Below are positions 1 to 16,284 of a stretch of 64,000 nucleotides of DNA, piece after piece (the first letter of the stretch is position 1; each line of letters opens with the position of its first letter). The position numbers and the translations under genes were made by a program. Under the pieces are notes generated by a model. It made no database searches and was not told the origin of the DNA. It saw only the letters and a program-made list of their open reading frames with translations. Origin of the DNA: Brachybacterium sp. P6-10-X1 (GTDB lineage: Bacteria; Actinomycetota; Actinomycetes; Actinomycetales; Dermabacteraceae); the NCBI RefSeq assembly GCF_001969445.1, contig NZ_CP017297.1:1860001-1924000 (forward strand), in the 5' to 3' direction.

Positions 1-564
1 GAGGATCGAGTCGCGGTCGACGGAGGCCTTGTCGGTGTCCTCGATGTCGCCGAGGACCTTCTTCATGGCCTCGTCGACGGTCAGCGCCGTCACGTCGAAG
101 GTGTCCTGGCCGCGGGCACCCTTGAAGGTGACGGTCTTGCGGGTGACGACATTGATGTGCGCGGAGTCGTCCGGCAGCTCGGTCTCGGGTTCCGGGCTGA
201 CCCGAGCGCCCTCGGCCTCGTAGTCCACGTCCTCGAGGGCGTCTCCGACGGTGTCACCGGTGGTGAGGAGCTTCTGGTCCTCGCCGTCGATGGTGACGGT
301 CACCGGCGTGCGATGGACGACCTGGATCTCCATGCCGTCGGTGACGGTCTCCCCCAGGTCCGGGACCACGAGATCGGTGTCCGTGACCTCGATGCCCTGC
401 GCCTGCAGCAGCTCGGCGACCGTCGGACTGAAGGTGCGCACGGTCGACTGCTCGCCGTACACGGTCACCGCCGCCTCGTTGGACATGGCGAAGGCGGTGC
501 CCCCACCGCCCAGACCGACGACGCACACGGTCGCGGCCGCGACGATCCACGGAGTCTTCTTCAC
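1..564 (-). CDS. DUF348 (ubiquitin-like/G5-associated) cell-wall protein, Rpf-like, partial
   Basis: The 3' part lies beyond the left edge; 188 codons are visible. The start is GTG at 564, preceded by AGGTGG four bases upstream. Residues 4-26 form a signal peptide or membrane anchor (PWIVAAATVCVVGLGG...). Two DUF348-type repeats follow (about residues 33-75 and 77-130; VTVYGEQSTVRTFSPTVAEL and VTVTIDGEDQKLLTTGDTV), and a third begins near residue 137. In Actinobacteria this arrangement usually precedes a G5 domain and a resuscitation-promoting-factor (lysozyme-like) domain, acting on peptidoglycan outside the cell. The catalytic part is not in the window, so the Rpf assignment is inference; a YabE-like protein without Rpf domain is the alternative. 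It is 375 bases downstream of rpoC on the same strand, behind a strong hairpin, so it is probably a separate unit. Confidence 0.75.
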   Translation of the reverse strand, partial: MKKTPWIVAAATVCVVGLGGGGTAFAMSNEAAVTVYGEQSTVRTFSPTVAELLQAQGIEVTDTDLVVPDLGETVTDGMEIQVVHRTPVTVTIDGEDQKLLTTGDTVGDALEDVDYEAEGARVSPEPETELPDDSAHINVVTRKTVTFKGARGQDTFDVTALTVDEAMKKVLGDIEDTDKASVDRDSIL

Positions 565-853
565 TGTTCCACCTGTTCTCTGCCACCCCTCGGCGGCCCT
601 CGTTCCTCGAGCACATGTGCCCCGGGGACGGGGCCAGGAGTCCCGGCGCGAGCGCGCTGCCGATGTCGGAGCGCTGCGGGAAGGTCGCGGGAACTGCCGT
701 GTTCCATGGTTCCGTGCCGCGCCCGCGCCGGGGAAGGCCGACACCCAGACTTTGGGCAAGGGCCCAAGAGGTCTTTACCCTCCCGTGAACATCCGAGTCC
801 TCCAGGTCACGTCAGCGCCCGCTGTGCACTCACTGGGCGTGGTGCGGGACACG

Positions 854-897
854 CGACGAGGGGCGGCCCCACCGTGTGGTGGGACCGCCCCTCGTCG
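854..897 (-). terminator. Hairpin terminator after rpoC
   Basis: A 20-bp inverted repeat (854-873 and 878-897) with one mismatch and a 4-base loop lies just past the rpoC stop. No T tract follows on the minus strand, as is common in high-GC Actinobacteria. The rest of the 565-939 gap shows no gene. Confidence 0.7.
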
Positions 898-939
898 TGG
901 TGCCGAGGTGCCGAACGGCCCCTCAGCGCTCCTGGCGAC

Positions 940-4824
<3,885 letters not shown>

Positions 4825-4880
4825 AGGTGTCCTTCTCTCGATCGGAAGAGTGGTGTCTGAGGGAACGGGGGTCGAGGGCG

Positions 4881-4921
4881 GGGCCGGGGCCGACGACGGC
4901 TCGCGTCGTCGGGCCCGGCCC
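4881..4921 (-). promoter_or_regulatory. Strong hairpin in the rpoB-rpoC gap
   Basis: A 17-bp inverted repeat with one mismatch (4881-4897 against 4905-4921, 7-base loop) fills much of the 104-base space between rpoB and rpoC. No U tract follows. It could be a transcript-stabilising or processing stem, or a partial terminator; the sequence does not decide. Confidence 0.5.
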
Positions 4922-4928
4922 GCGTCCC

Positions 4929-8417
<3,489 letters not shown>

Positions 8418-8551
8418 GGGGGGTCCTTCCACAGGCCGATGACGGAATCCCAGGCGCGGCGAACACCCGTCAGGGCGGTGGAGCAGGAGATACGGACTGC
8501 CGGAGCAGTCAGAACAGCAGAACCCACGGGCGACGCACAGCGCAAGGACCG

Positions 8552-8580
8552 AGCATACACAAAATCGCGGATGGACGCAA
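8552..8580 (-). promoter_or_regulatory. Candidate rpoBC promoter
   Basis: On the minus strand TTGCGT (8580-8575) is followed by 17 bases and TATGCT (8557-8552). The predicted start point leaves a leader of about 130 bases before rpoB. The same -10 hexamer appears in the candidate promoter of tRNA-Trp/secE. Confidence 0.45.
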
Positions 8581-8871
8581 CGGTCGCGGCGCGACCGGCT
8601 CCATCCGCGTCGGCCGCTATATGCCTGGCGCGGAAGTTCTCCGGCGGGGCGTCCGATCCACCGCTGGTCCGCGAGCTCTGCTCAGCGGCGCACCGGGGGA
8701 GGGACAACCTCCGTAACGCGAACAGAATGAAGGCAAATGCCTGAGGAGTCAAGCAGGCGGCCCGTGTGTCGGGTTGTCGCGGCACGTCGCAGCGGTGGCC
8801 GGCGGCGGTGACGCCGTCGGCGCCATCGGTCTCCTACCCGCCCTCCGCCCCGGTCCTCCGCTCCGGGCCCG

Positions 8872-8943
8872 GCAGTCCGGAGCGACCGGGCCGACCGGAA
8901 CGACTGGAACGACCGGAGCGACCGGGCCGAGCAGGCCGACCGG
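8872..8943. repeat. 9-bp tandem repeat in the rplL-rpoB gap
   Basis: Eight consecutive degenerate 9-bp units (type RNCGACCGG, for example agcgaccgg, gccgaccgg, aacgaccgg) run without interruption. The rest of the 8581-9209 stretch contains no gene that I can support. Confidence 0.8.
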
Positions 8944-9209
8944 ACCGCGACGGCATCCACCGGCGCCATGCCAGCATTGATCGCCTCTCCGAGCGCTTCG
9001 TGCTGATATGACGCCCGTGGATGCGATCCCGCGGGCCCTCGCCGTGCCCCGGGATGCACCCGCAGGACCCGCGACCCACCCCACGACACCCCGCAGGACC
9101 CGCATCGCAGCTCGGAACGCACCCGGGACCCGAAACGTGCGCGGAGAGCGAGCCGACAGGTCGACGCCGGGACACGGGTCAGCAGGCACTGGACGCGAGT
9201 GAGGACAGC

Positions 9210-9245
9210 GGAAGGGCCGTCCCGCAGATGCGGGACGGCCCTTCC
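9210..9245 (-). terminator. Terminator after rplJ-rplL
   Basis: A perfect 16-bp stem (9210-9225 and 9230-9245) with a 4-base loop lies 54 bases past the rplL stop. It separates the rplJL unit from rpoBC. Confidence 0.85.
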
Positions 9246-9299
9246 AGGAGCAGTGCGACTGCCGTCAGGTGAGGCGCGCGCCGGGGCGAGCGCCGGCGA

Positions 9300-9686
9300 T
9301 CACTTGACGGAGACGGTCGCGCCGGCCTCCTCGAGCTTCGTCTTCGCGGCCTCGGCGTCGTCCTTCTTGACGGCCTCGAGGACGGGCTTGGGGGCCTCGT
9401 CGACGAGCGCCTTGGCCTCCTTCAGACCGAGAGAGGTCAGGGCGCGCACCTCCTTGATGACGGCGATCTTGGCGCTGCCGGCGGAGTCGAGGATGACGTC
9501 GAACTCATCCTTCTCCTCCTCGGCCTCGGCCTCGCCACCGGCGGCGGGGGCGGCAGCCGCGGCGGCGACCGGGGCAGCAGCGGTGACGTCGAAGACGTCC
9601 TCGAACTGCTTGACGAACTCGGAGAGCTCGATGAGGGACATTTCCTTGAAAGCTTCGATGAGCTCGTCGTTGCTGAGCTTCGCCAT
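9300..9686 (-). CDS. rplL: 50S ribosomal protein bL12 (L7/L12)
   Basis: The 128-residue protein forms the flexible ribosomal stalk that recruits translation GTPases. It has an N-terminal dimerisation helix pair (1-33), an Ala/Pro-rich hinge (about 36-51) and the compact C-terminal domain (about 60-128, with [20 protein letters not shown]). It follows rplJ by 140 bases on the same strand, the standard order, and ends before a strong terminator. Confidence 0.99.
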   Translation of the reverse strand: MAKLSNDELIEAFKEMSLIELSEFVKQFEDVFDVTAAAPVAAAAAAPAAGGEAEAEEEKDEFDVILDSAGSAKIAVIKEVRALTSLGLKEAKALVDEAPKPVLEAVKKDDAEAAKTKLEEAGATVSVK

Positions 9687-9826
9687 GATGGCGTTCCTTC
9701 CTGTTGTCGGGACCTGCGTCCCTGCGGTGATCAGCGGCGCACACGCGCCTGGGCTTGCGGTCCGGGCACCCCTGCCGGGGCCCGGGGGACAGCGCTGTGG
9801 CTGTGGGGGCGAAGAAGTCCGAGGAC

Positions 9827-10342
9827 TCAGGCTTCTTGCTTTGCCCGCAGCGCGTCCACGGTGCGTGCTGTCTTCGACAGCGGCGCCGCAAACACTGCGG
9901 CGGCCTTGGACATCGACGCCTTCATGGCGCCGGCGGCCGTGGCCAGCAGGACCTCGCGGGACTCGAGGTCCGCGAGCTTCTGGACGTCCTCCTTCGAGAG
10001 CGTGGTGCCCTCGAAGTAGCCGGACTTGATCACGAGCTGCTCGTGAGTCTTGGCGAAGTCACGCAGAGCCTTCGCAGGCTCCACCGGCTCACCCTTGATG
10101 AAGGCGATCGCGGTCGGCCCGCTGAGCGTGCCGTCGAACCCGGAGATGCCGGCCTCGCGGGCGGCGATCTCCGTGAGCGTGTTCTTCACCACGGCGTAGG
10201 TCGTCTCGGAACCCAGCGCGCGACGGAGCTCCTGGAGCTCCCCCACGCTGAGCCCGCGATATTCGGTGATGACGGCGGCGTCGGATTCACGGAACAGTTC
10301 CGCGATCTCCGCGACGGCGTCCACCTTTTCGGGGTTCGCCAT
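9827..10342 (-). CDS. rplJ: 50S ribosomal protein uL10
   Basis: The 171-residue protein is the base of the ribosomal stalk and anchors the L12 dimers through its C-terminal helix. The ATG at 10342 ([17 protein letters not shown]) is chosen because AGGAGGG lies just before it and homologues begin here; the open frame extends upstream but into the leader. The leader (about 10343-10600) contains two stable hairpins, one of them terminator-like, as expected for a gene whose product represses its own mRNA. Confidence 0.98.
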   Translation of the reverse strand: MANPEKVDAVAEIAELFRESDAAVITEYRGLSVGELQELRRALGSETTYAVVKNTLTEIAAREAGISGFDGTLSGPTAIAFIKGEPVEPAKALRDFAKTHEQLVIKSGYFEGTTLSKEDVQKLADLESREVLLATAAGAMKASMSKAAAVFAAPLSKTARTVDALRAKQEA

Positions 10343-10392
10343 GGCCCTCCTTCCAGAGGTCTCTCGCCACCGGGTGAAGGAGTCCTGGAACG

Positions 10393-10424
10393 GAAAAAGC
10401 CTCGACACGCAAGTGTCGAGGCTT
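10393..10424 (-). terminator. Terminator-like hairpin in the rplJ leader
   Basis: A perfect 12-bp stem (10397-10408 with 10413-10424, 4-base loop) is followed on the minus strand by a run of five T residues. It ends about 55 bases before rplJ. It may be an attenuator in the rplJ leader, or the terminator of the upstream kinase-like gene. Confidence 0.65.
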
Positions 10425-10534
10425 CGGACGCACGAACTGCCCACGCCCCGGAGGGCACCGGCCGGGGCCGGGCGGGCGACCGTACGAGAGTCGCATCTTC
10501 ACCTGCGCAGGCCATCCCGGACGGGATATCTTCA

Positions 10535-10558
10535 GTCGTCCTCGAGGTCGAGGACGAC
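10535..10558 (-). promoter_or_regulatory. Hairpin in putative L10 leader
   Basis: An 11-bp perfect stem (10535-10545 with 10548-10558) lies about 110 bases upstream of the terminator-like stem. Together the two stems resemble the layout of ribosomal L10 leaders, which bind the L10-L12 complex. I cannot confirm the conserved binding motif by eye. Confidence 0.35.
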
Positions 10559-10730
10559 GACCGGCGGTCTTCGGTGCGTCCAGAGTAGACCAGGACCGGG
10601 GTGCGGCGCCACGAGACGGGCGGCGTCGTGCATCACATCGGCCCCGTCCACCGTCCAGGACCGAGCCCTCGCCCACGTCCCCACCCACGTCCACGTCACA
10701 GGACGTGCCGTGCGCCGGGCACCGTCCGCG

Positions 10731-11594
10731 TCACGGCCGGGTGGAGCTGCGCGCCGTCGACCAGGCGTCGGCGAACTCTCCGACGCTCGCGAACCGGTCC
10801 TCGCGGGCGGGACGGGCCGCGCGGGCGATCACCCGCCCGGCCGCCCCTCCCCCACAGAAGTCAGCGAGGTCCTCGGTCAGCCCGGTACCGAAGTGGCAGA
10901 TCAGCCGACCGAGAGTGAACACCGTGGTGCGGGCATCGATGGTCGCCCCGAACTCGAACTCCTCCGGTGCCATGAACCGGGACGAGCCGAACATCGTGCC
11001 CATGCCGTTCGGGAACGCACCGCGCTGGTAGGTGTCGAGATCGATGAGCGTGAGCCGGGTCGTCGCGAGGTCGACCATGAGGCAGCCGTCGTACAGGTCG
11101 CAGGCCACCCAGCCGGCGGCCGCCAGCGCCCGGTGGGCGTCCAGCAGCTGGTCGAAGACAGCCAGCCGGATCCCGGGCTCCGCTGCCGCGAACCGCCGAT
11201 ACGAGGAGCCCGGATCCTGCCTGTGTTCCGACGGGACCCCGACCAGTCGGCCCGGGGCTCGGTCGTAGATGAGCATCGGCCCGGTCGGGGTCTCCGCGAC
11301 GTTCCGCAATCGCGCGAGGACCGGATGGTCGACGGTCCGCGAGATCTCCACCGCCGTGCGCAGCAGGGCGACCCGCGCGGCATGGTCCAGAAGCGGGGTC
11401 GGCGCGCCGTCCGGGGGCGAGGCGTCCTCTCCAGCGGTCTTCACGAACAGGTCCGCCTCGGGCGTGCGCACGATCCAGGACACGTTGCCGGAGTCCTGAG
11501 TGCGATGGTCGTACCGGGCGAGCACGCGTCCGGCACCGCGGACCATCTCCTCCGGGCGGTGAGGACTGCGATGCACGGTGAGCAGATCGATCAC
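10731..11594 (-). CDS. Degenerate Ser/Thr protein kinase-like protein
   Basis: The 287-residue protein has a protein-kinase-like order of motifs: a candidate ATP-binding lysine (LFVKTA, K52), a catalytic-loop equivalent with the usual HRD replaced by ACD (GWVACDLYDG, D166), an IDLD in place of DFG (D185), and an intact APE (209-211). The Gly-rich loop is poor. The C terminus resembles the last helices of bacterial kinases; there is no membrane segment. The GTG start is preceded by a TAGACT -10 six bases away, suggesting a leaderless mRNA. It lies between rplA and rplJ on the same strand but with hairpins on both sides, so it is probably its own unit. It could be an atypical kinase or a pseudokinase; substrate unknown. 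Confidence 0.7.
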   Translation of the reverse strand: MIDLLTVHRSPHRPEEMVRGAGRVLARYDHRTQDSGNVSWIVRTPEADLFVKTAGEDASPPDGAPTPLLDHAARVALLRTAVEISRTVDHPVLARLRNVAETPTGPMLIYDRAPGRLVGVPSEHRQDPGSSYRRFAAAEPGIRLAVFDQLLDAHRALAAAGWVACDLYDGCLMVDLATTRLTLIDLDTYQRGAFPNGMGTMFGSSRFMAPEEFEFGATIDARTTVFTLGRLICHFGTGLTEDLADFCGGGAAGRVIARAARPAREDRFASVGEFADAWSTARSSTRP

Positions 11595-11600
11595 GACGCC

Positions 11601-11606
11601 AGTCTA
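11601..11606 (-). promoter_or_regulatory. -10 element, leaderless kinase-like gene
   Basis: TAGACT ends six bases before the GTG start at 11594. Confidence 0.5.
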
Positions 11607-11838
11607 GGAATTCTTCCGAGCCGTGCCACGGCGCACAGCAGGTCACGGCGGGACAAGGAGAGCAGCCGCCGGCGGGCTCTCCCCCTACCCGGTCGCAACC
11701 ACGCAGAACCCGACATCTCCGTTCCACCCATACATCCCACCGACGGAGTGAATCCGTGGAACCGGTCGGCGTGTCGGGCGCAGGGGACGCGGCGCCCGCC
11801 CCTGCACGCCGGGAGATGCGGCACGTCCCGACGTACGA

Positions 11839-11875
11839 CGACGCCCCGCCCACCGCAGGGGTGGACGGGGCGTCG
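11839..11875 (-). terminator. Terminator after rplK-rplA
   Basis: A 15-bp stem with one mismatch (11839-11853 with 11861-11875) follows the rplA stop. The rest of 11607-11838 shows no gene. Confidence 0.75.
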
Positions 11876-11925
11876 GATGCTCTCCTCACCTGGCCCCGGG
11901 GGAACCAGGTCGAGGACCGGGAGGA

Positions 11926-12645
11926 TCAGGCCTCGTCGGTCTCCCCGAGGAGGTTGCGGGTGCGGTTGACATCGACCGGGATGCCCGGGCCCATGGTGGT
12001 GGACACGGTGATCTTCGAGATGTACCGACCCTTGGAGGCCGACGGCTTCAGCCGCAGGATCTCCTCGAGGGCCGCGACGTAGTTCTCGACCAGCTGCTGA
12101 TCGGTGAAGGAGACCTTGCCGACGATGTAGTGCAGGTTGGCCGCACGGTCGGTGCGGAACTCGATCTTGCCGCCCTTGATGTCGCCGACGGCCTTGGTCA
12201 CGTCCATGGTGACCGTGCCCGTCTTCGGGTTCGGCATGAGGCCGCGGGGGCCGAGCACGCGGCCCAGCTTGCCGACCTTGCCCATCAGGTTCGGCGTGGC
12301 CACGGCCGCGTCGAAGTCGGTCCAGCCACCGGCGACCTTCGCGATCAGCTCGTCGTCGCCGACCTCGTCGGCGCCGGCCTCGAGAGCGGCCTCGGCCTGC
12401 GCGCCGGTCGCGAAGACGATGACGCGCGCGGTCTTGCCGGTGCCGTTGGGCAGGTTCACGGTGCCGCGCACCATCTGATCGGCCTTGCGCGGGTCGACGC
12501 CCAGACGCATGGCGACCTCGACAGAGGCGTCGAACTTCGCGGGAGAGGACTTCTGGGCGAGACGGAGAGCGTCCAGCGGCGCGTACTCGCGCCCCTCTTC
12601 GATCTTGGCCGCGCTGTCCTTGAAAGCCTTGCTACGGAATCCCAT
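11926..12645 (-). CDS. rplA: 50S ribosomal protein uL1
   Basis: The 239-residue protein binds 23S rRNA at the L1 stalk and helps release deacylated tRNA; in many bacteria it also represses its own operon. Diagnostic stretches are present ([55 protein letters not shown]). The start ATG at 12645 lies five bases after the rplK stop, indicating one operon. Confidence 0.99.
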   Translation of the reverse strand: MGFRSKAFKDSAAKIEEGREYAPLDALRLAQKSSPAKFDASVEVAMRLGVDPRKADQMVRGTVNLPNGTGKTARVIVFATGAQAEAALEAGADEVGDDELIAKVAGGWTDFDAAVATPNLMGKVGKLGRVLGPRGLMPNPKTGTVTMDVTKAVGDIKGGKIEFRTDRAANLHYIVGKVSFTDQQLVENYVAALEEILRLKPSASKGRYISKITVSTTMGPGIPVDVNRTRNLLGETDEA

Positions 12646-12650
12646 TGTCG

Positions 12651-13082
12651 TCAGCCCTCCACCGTGATGCCCATGGACCGAGCGGTGCCCTCGACGATCT
12701 TCGCCGCGGCCTCCCAGTCGTTCGCGTTCAGATCAGGCATCTTGGTCTCCGCGATCTCGCGGATCTGCGCCTGGGTGATCTTGCCGACCTTGTCGGTGTG
12801 CGGCGTGGCCGAGCCCTTCTGGAGGCCGGCGGCCTTCTTGATGAGCTCAGCGGCCGGCGGCGTCTTGGTGATGAACGTGAACGAGCGATCCTCGTACACG
12901 GTGATCTCCACCGGGATGATATTGCCGCGCTGGTCCGCCGTGCGGTCGTTGTAGGCCTTGACGAACTCCATCATGTTCACGCCGGCAGCGCCGAGCGCGG
13001 GACCCACGGGCGGCGCAGGTGTGGCCTGGCCGGCCTGGATCTGGAGCTTGATGACGCTCGCGATCTTCTTCTTGGGAGCCAT
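12651..13082 (-). CDS. rplK: 50S ribosomal protein uL11
   Basis: The 143-residue protein forms the GTPase-associated centre with 23S rRNA and is the target region of thiostrepton. The Pro-rich N-terminal segment ([20 protein letters not shown]) and the C-terminal rRNA-binding domain are complete. It is 196 bases after nusG in the usual secE-nusG-rplK-rplA order; the gap has no gene, only a weak 7-bp stem at 13178-13198. Confidence 0.99.
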   Translation of the reverse strand: MAPKKKIASVIKLQIQAGQATPAPPVGPALGAAGVNMMEFVKAYNDRTADQRGNIIPVEITVYEDRSFTFITKTPPAAELIKKAAGLQKGSATPHTDKVGKITQAQIREIAETKMPDLNANDWEAAAKIVEGTARSMGITVEG

Positions 13083-13278
13083 TGCTCTTCCTCATTCTGT
13101 CGTGGTTCGGGCGGGGCTCATCATGCGCTCCTCCCACAGCTGGACCGCCTCCCGCACGGAGCGGGGAAAGGTCCGGTGCGACGTTACCTGCACGTCGCGT
13201 CGGCGTCGACCGGGATCGAGGGTGATCCTGGTCGTACTCCCGCGGCCGGAGCCGCGGCGCCGATCAGATCGTGGCGAC

Positions 13279-14181
13279 TCAGATCTTGGCGACCTGGTCG
13301 AAGCCGAGCTCGACCGGGGTCTCGCGCCCGAAGATGGACACCAGGACCTGCAGCTTCTGCGACTCCGCGTGGATCTCGGAGATCGAGGCCGGCATGGTCT
13401 CGAAGGGGCCGTCCATGACGGTGACGGACTCGCCGACGGAGAAGTCGGGCATCTTCTGCGCGGCCGCGGGCTTGCTCGCCGAGCCGGAGCTGCGCTTCTT
13501 CTCGGGCAGGCCCACGGACGGCTCGAGCATCGAGTAGATCTCGTCGAAGTTCAGCGGAGTCGGCTCGGTGGCGTTGCCGACGAAGCCGGTCACGCCCGGG
13601 GTGTCCCGCACGACCCGCCAGGATTCGGTGGTCAGGTCCATCCGCACCAGCACGTAGCCGGGGATGCGCACGCGACGGACGATCTTCTTCTGGCCGTTCT
13701 TGACCTCGGTCGCGTCCTCCATCGGGACCTGGACCTCGAAGATGTAGTCCTCCATGTCCTGGGTCTCGGTCCGCGTGGCCAGCTGGGTCTTCACACGGTT
13801 CTCGTGACCGGAGTAGGAGTGGATGACGTACCACTCGCCGAGCGCGGCGCGCAGATGACGGCGCAGCTGGACCAGCGGGTCCTCCTCGTCGGGAACCTCA
13901 TCGGCGGAGGCACCCTCGCCCTCGGCGGCAGTGTCACCGGAGGCGTCCTCGTCGGTCGCGTCCTCGTCGGCCGCGGAGCCGTCGTCGGAATCCTCGTCGG
14001 CAGCGGCGCCGCCGAAGGCGGTCTCGTCGACCTCATCGCCGGACGCACGGACCTCGTCGGCGGAATCGCTCGGTTCGGAGGTGCTCTCCGCGGAGGCCGC
14101 GGCCTGCGGGGAGGACGAGAACGACAGGGAGTCGTCGGCGTCCTGGTAGGACTCTTCGGGGGATGAGGTCTGATCGCTCAT
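13279..14181 (-). CDS. nusG: Transcription termination/antitermination protein NusG
   Basis: NusG binds RNA polymerase and modulates pausing, Rho termination and coupling to the ribosome. The NGN domain starts near residue 115 ([20 protein letters not shown]) and a KOW domain occupies about 245-300 ([19 protein letters not shown]). The first ~110 residues are an acidic, Ser/Ala/Asp-rich, probably disordered extension, seen in other actinobacterial NusG proteins but absent from E. coli NusG. A linker rich in Lys, Ser and Ala separates NGN from KOW. It follows secE by 76 bases. Confidence 0.98.
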   Translation of the reverse strand: MSDQTSSPEESYQDADDSLSFSSSPQAAASAESTSEPSDSADEVRASGDEVDETAFGGAAADEDSDDGSAADEDATDEDASGDTAAEGEGASADEVPDEEDPLVQLRRHLRAALGEWYVIHSYSGHENRVKTQLATRTETQDMEDYIFEVQVPMEDATEVKNGQKKIVRRVRIPGYVLVRMDLTTESWRVVRDTPGVTGFVGNATEPTPLNFDEIYSMLEPSVGLPEKKRSSGSASKPAAAQKMPDFSVGESVTVMDGPFETMPASISEIHAESQKLQVLVSIFGRETPVELGFDQVAKI

Positions 14182-14257
14182 CAGCGGGAACCTGCTTTCC
14201 TGACGGCTGGGGACTGATCGGGCACGGTACGCGTACTTCCTGCGGCGCGGGCCGGCC

Positions 14258-14560
14258 TCAGAGCCCCGCGTCGGGGTCCGAGAACGCGATCCGGGACAGC
14301 CAGCTGAACGCGGCGTCGAGGCCGAAGATCAGCAGGATCATCACGATGACGAACACCAGGACGGTGAACGAGTACATGACCAGCTCCGTGCGGGTCGGGA
14401 CGACGACCTTCCTGAGCTCCGCGAGGACCTGGCGGACGAACAGACCGATGGCCAGGAACGGGTTCTTGGACCCGGAGCCCGGCGCGTCGCCCCTGGTGGG
14501 CGCCGACGAGGCGTTCTGGCTGGAATTCACGTCAGGACTGTCCGATCTCATCGAGGTCAT
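14258..14560 (-). CDS. secE: Preprotein translocase subunit SecE
   Basis: SecE clamps SecY in the Sec translocon. The 100-residue product has the conserved amphipathic helix ([20 protein letters not shown]) followed by one membrane segment ([20 protein letters not shown]). Three nearby in-frame ATGs (14566, 14560, 14551) compete and none has a strong ribosome binding site; I chose 14560. The frame extends into tRNA-Trp only as an artefact. It sits 33 bases after tRNA-Trp, which suggests a shared primary transcript. Confidence 0.95.
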   Translation of the reverse strand: MTSMRSDSPDVNSSQNASSAPTRGDAPGSGSKNPFLAIGLFVRQVLAELRKVVVPTRTELVMYSFTVLVFVIVMILLIFGLDAAFSWLSRIAFSDPDAGL

Positions 14561-14593
14561 CCGCATCCGACCGGGTGGACCCGGCCGGATCGG

Positions 14594-14666
14594 CAGGGCA
14601 GACAGGGCTCGAACCTGCAACCTGCGGTTTTGGAGACCGCTGCGCTACCAATTGCGCCACTGCCCT
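14594..14666 (-). tRNA. trnW: tRNA-Trp (CCA anticodon)
   Basis: The cloverleaf folds fully: 7-bp acceptor stem (AGGGCAG/CTGCCCT), 4-bp D stem (GCGC), anticodon arm GCGGT-CTCCAAA-ACCGC, a 5-base variable loop and a T arm with TTCGAGC. The 3' CCA is not encoded. It stands directly upstream of secE, a common actinobacterial arrangement. Confidence 0.97.
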
Positions 14667-14735
14667 TCACGAGGGTGTCCCCCGCGAGGTCGATCCGCGC
14701 CACCTCGGGGGTGATCGCGATTCTGACCAGCGACC

Positions 14736-14765
14736 AGCATACAAGCCTCGGCGGCCGGGTGCGAA
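14736..14765 (-). promoter_or_regulatory. Candidate promoter of tRNA-Trp/secE/nusG
   Basis: TTCGCA (14765-14760), 18 bases, then TATGCT (14741-14736) on the minus strand; the tRNA 5' end is about 65 bases downstream. No gene is visible in the rest of 14667-15002. Confidence 0.45.
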
Positions 14766-15002
14766 TCCGCTGGCGTCAGATCACATCACACCCGTGGCGC
14801 GCCGGAGCCGGTGCCGTCGCCGACCGAAAAGGACCTTACCCTCTCGGCCCGGCCGCCCGCGCGCCACTCGCCCGCCGGCACCCCACTGCCCGCACCCGGC
14901 GGCCCGCGGCCGACCGCCCGCGCCCGTCCGCCCGCGTGATGGATGGGGATCTGATCGCTGGTCGTCCTGGCACGAGGAGGAGACCTCTGCCACGATAGGC
15001 AG

Positions 15003-16247
15003 GTGACCTCCGACAACGCCCTCCCCACCGCCAGCACCTCTCCCTCCGCTCCGCACGAGCGCATCTCGCAGCGGGTCGGCGCGATCTCGCCCTCGGCGAC
15101 GCTCGCGGTCGACGCCAAGGCCAAGGCCCTGAAGGCGGCCGGTCGACCGGTGATCGGCTTCGGCGCCGGCGAGCCCGATTTCCCGACGCCCGCGCACATC
15201 GTCGAGGCCGCGGCCGAGGCGGCCCCGGTCCCTGCGAACCACCGCTACTCCCCCACGCCCGGACTGCCCGAACTGCGCGCGGCCCTGGCCGAGACGATCT
15301 CCGCCTCCACCTCCCTGCCGATCGAGCCGGCGCAGGTCCTGGTCACCAACGGCGGCAAGCAGGCCGTCTACCAGACCTTCGCGACCCTGCTGGACCCGGG
15401 TGACGAGGTGCTGCTGCCGGCCCCCTACTGGACGACCTACCCCGAGGCGATCCGTCTGGCCGGCGCCACCGAGGTGCCGGTGCTGGCCGGTGTCGACCAG
15501 GGCTATGTGCCCACGATCGAGCAGCTCGAGGCGGCCCGGACCGAGCGCACCCGCGCGATCGTCGTCTGCTCCCCGTCGAACCCGACCGGTGTGGTGCTCG
15601 GCGCCGAGCAGCTGGCGGAGCTGGGTCGCTGGGCCCACGAGCACGGGATCTGGATCGTCACCGACGAGATCTACCAGCACCTGACCTACGACGGCGTGCC
15701 CTTCACCTCGATCCTCGCGGTGGTCCCGGAGCTCGCCGGGTCCACGGTGATCCTGGGCGGGGTGGCCAAGTCCTTCGCCATGACCGGATGGCGGGTGGGC
15801 TGGATGGTCGGGCCGAAGGACGTCATCGCCGCGGCGAGCAACCTGCAGTCCCACCTGACCTCGCACGTGAACAACATCGCCCAGCGCGCCGCGATCGCGG
15901 CGGTGACCGGCCCCATGGAGGCCGTCGAGGAGATGCGCATCGCCTTCGACCGCCGCCGTCGGACCATCGTCGAGAAGCTCGCCGGCGTGCCCGGTTTCAC
16001 GGTCCCCACCCCCACCGGGGCCTTCTACGCCTTCCCCGACGTCTCCGGGGCGCTGGATCGGCAGATCCGGGGCCGGCAGGTCACCACCTCGACGGAGCTG
16101 GCCACGGTGATCCTCGAGGAGGCCGAGGTCGCGGCCGTTCCCGGAGAAGCATTCGGCGCGCCGGGACACCTGCGCTTCTCCTACGCCCTGAACGACCAGG
16201 AGCTCGTCGAGGGCATCGACCGCGTGGCCGCGCTGCTGGCGGAGTGA
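15003..16247 (+). CDS. Pyridoxal-phosphate aminotransferase, aspartate aminotransferase type
   Basis: The 414-residue protein belongs to fold-type I aminotransferases of the AspC/AspB group and most likely interconverts aspartate and oxaloacetate with glutamate/2-oxoglutarate. Visible markers are the N-terminal [10 protein letters not shown], the CSPSNPTG stretch, the cofactor aspartate region [12 protein letters not shown] and the Schiff-base lysine in [16 protein letters not shown]. The GTG start at 15003 has little ribosome binding sequence before it. The adenosine-deaminase-like gene starts 38 bases later and may be co-transcribed. Other substrates within this broad family cannot be ruled out. 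Confidence 0.9.
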   Translation: MTSDNALPTASTSPSAPHERISQRVGAISPSATLAVDAKAKALKAAGRPVIGFGAGEPDFPTPAHIVEAAAEAAPVPANHRYSPTPGLPELRAALAETISASTSLPIEPAQVLVTNGGKQAVYQTFATLLDPGDEVLLPAPYWTTYPEAIRLAGATEVPVLAGVDQGYVPTIEQLEAARTERTRAIVVCSPSNPTGVVLGAEQLAELGRWAHEHGIWIVTDEIYQHLTYDGVPFTSILAVVPELAGSTVILGGVAKSFAMTGWRVGWMVGPKDVIAAASNLQSHLTSHVNNIAQRAAIAAVTGPMEAVEEMRIAFDRRRRTIVEKLAGVPGFTVPTPTGAFYAFPDVSGALDRQIRGRQVTTSTELATVILEEAEVAAVPGEAFGAPGHLRFSYALNDQELVEGIDRVAALLAE

Positions 16248-16284
16248 GACCGCTGCTTCCCGGCGGCAGGACGGCGAGGTCCCG

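Noticed and set aside
8774..8980. 68-residue plus-strand frame with collagen-like Gly-x-y repeats
   Set aside because: The repeats arise from the 9-bp DNA array. No ribosome binding site or promoter is visible, and the rest of the peptide is unremarkable.
14258..14620. Long form of SecE starting at 14620
   Set aside because: It would begin inside tRNA-Trp, and its first residues are simply the tRNA translated.
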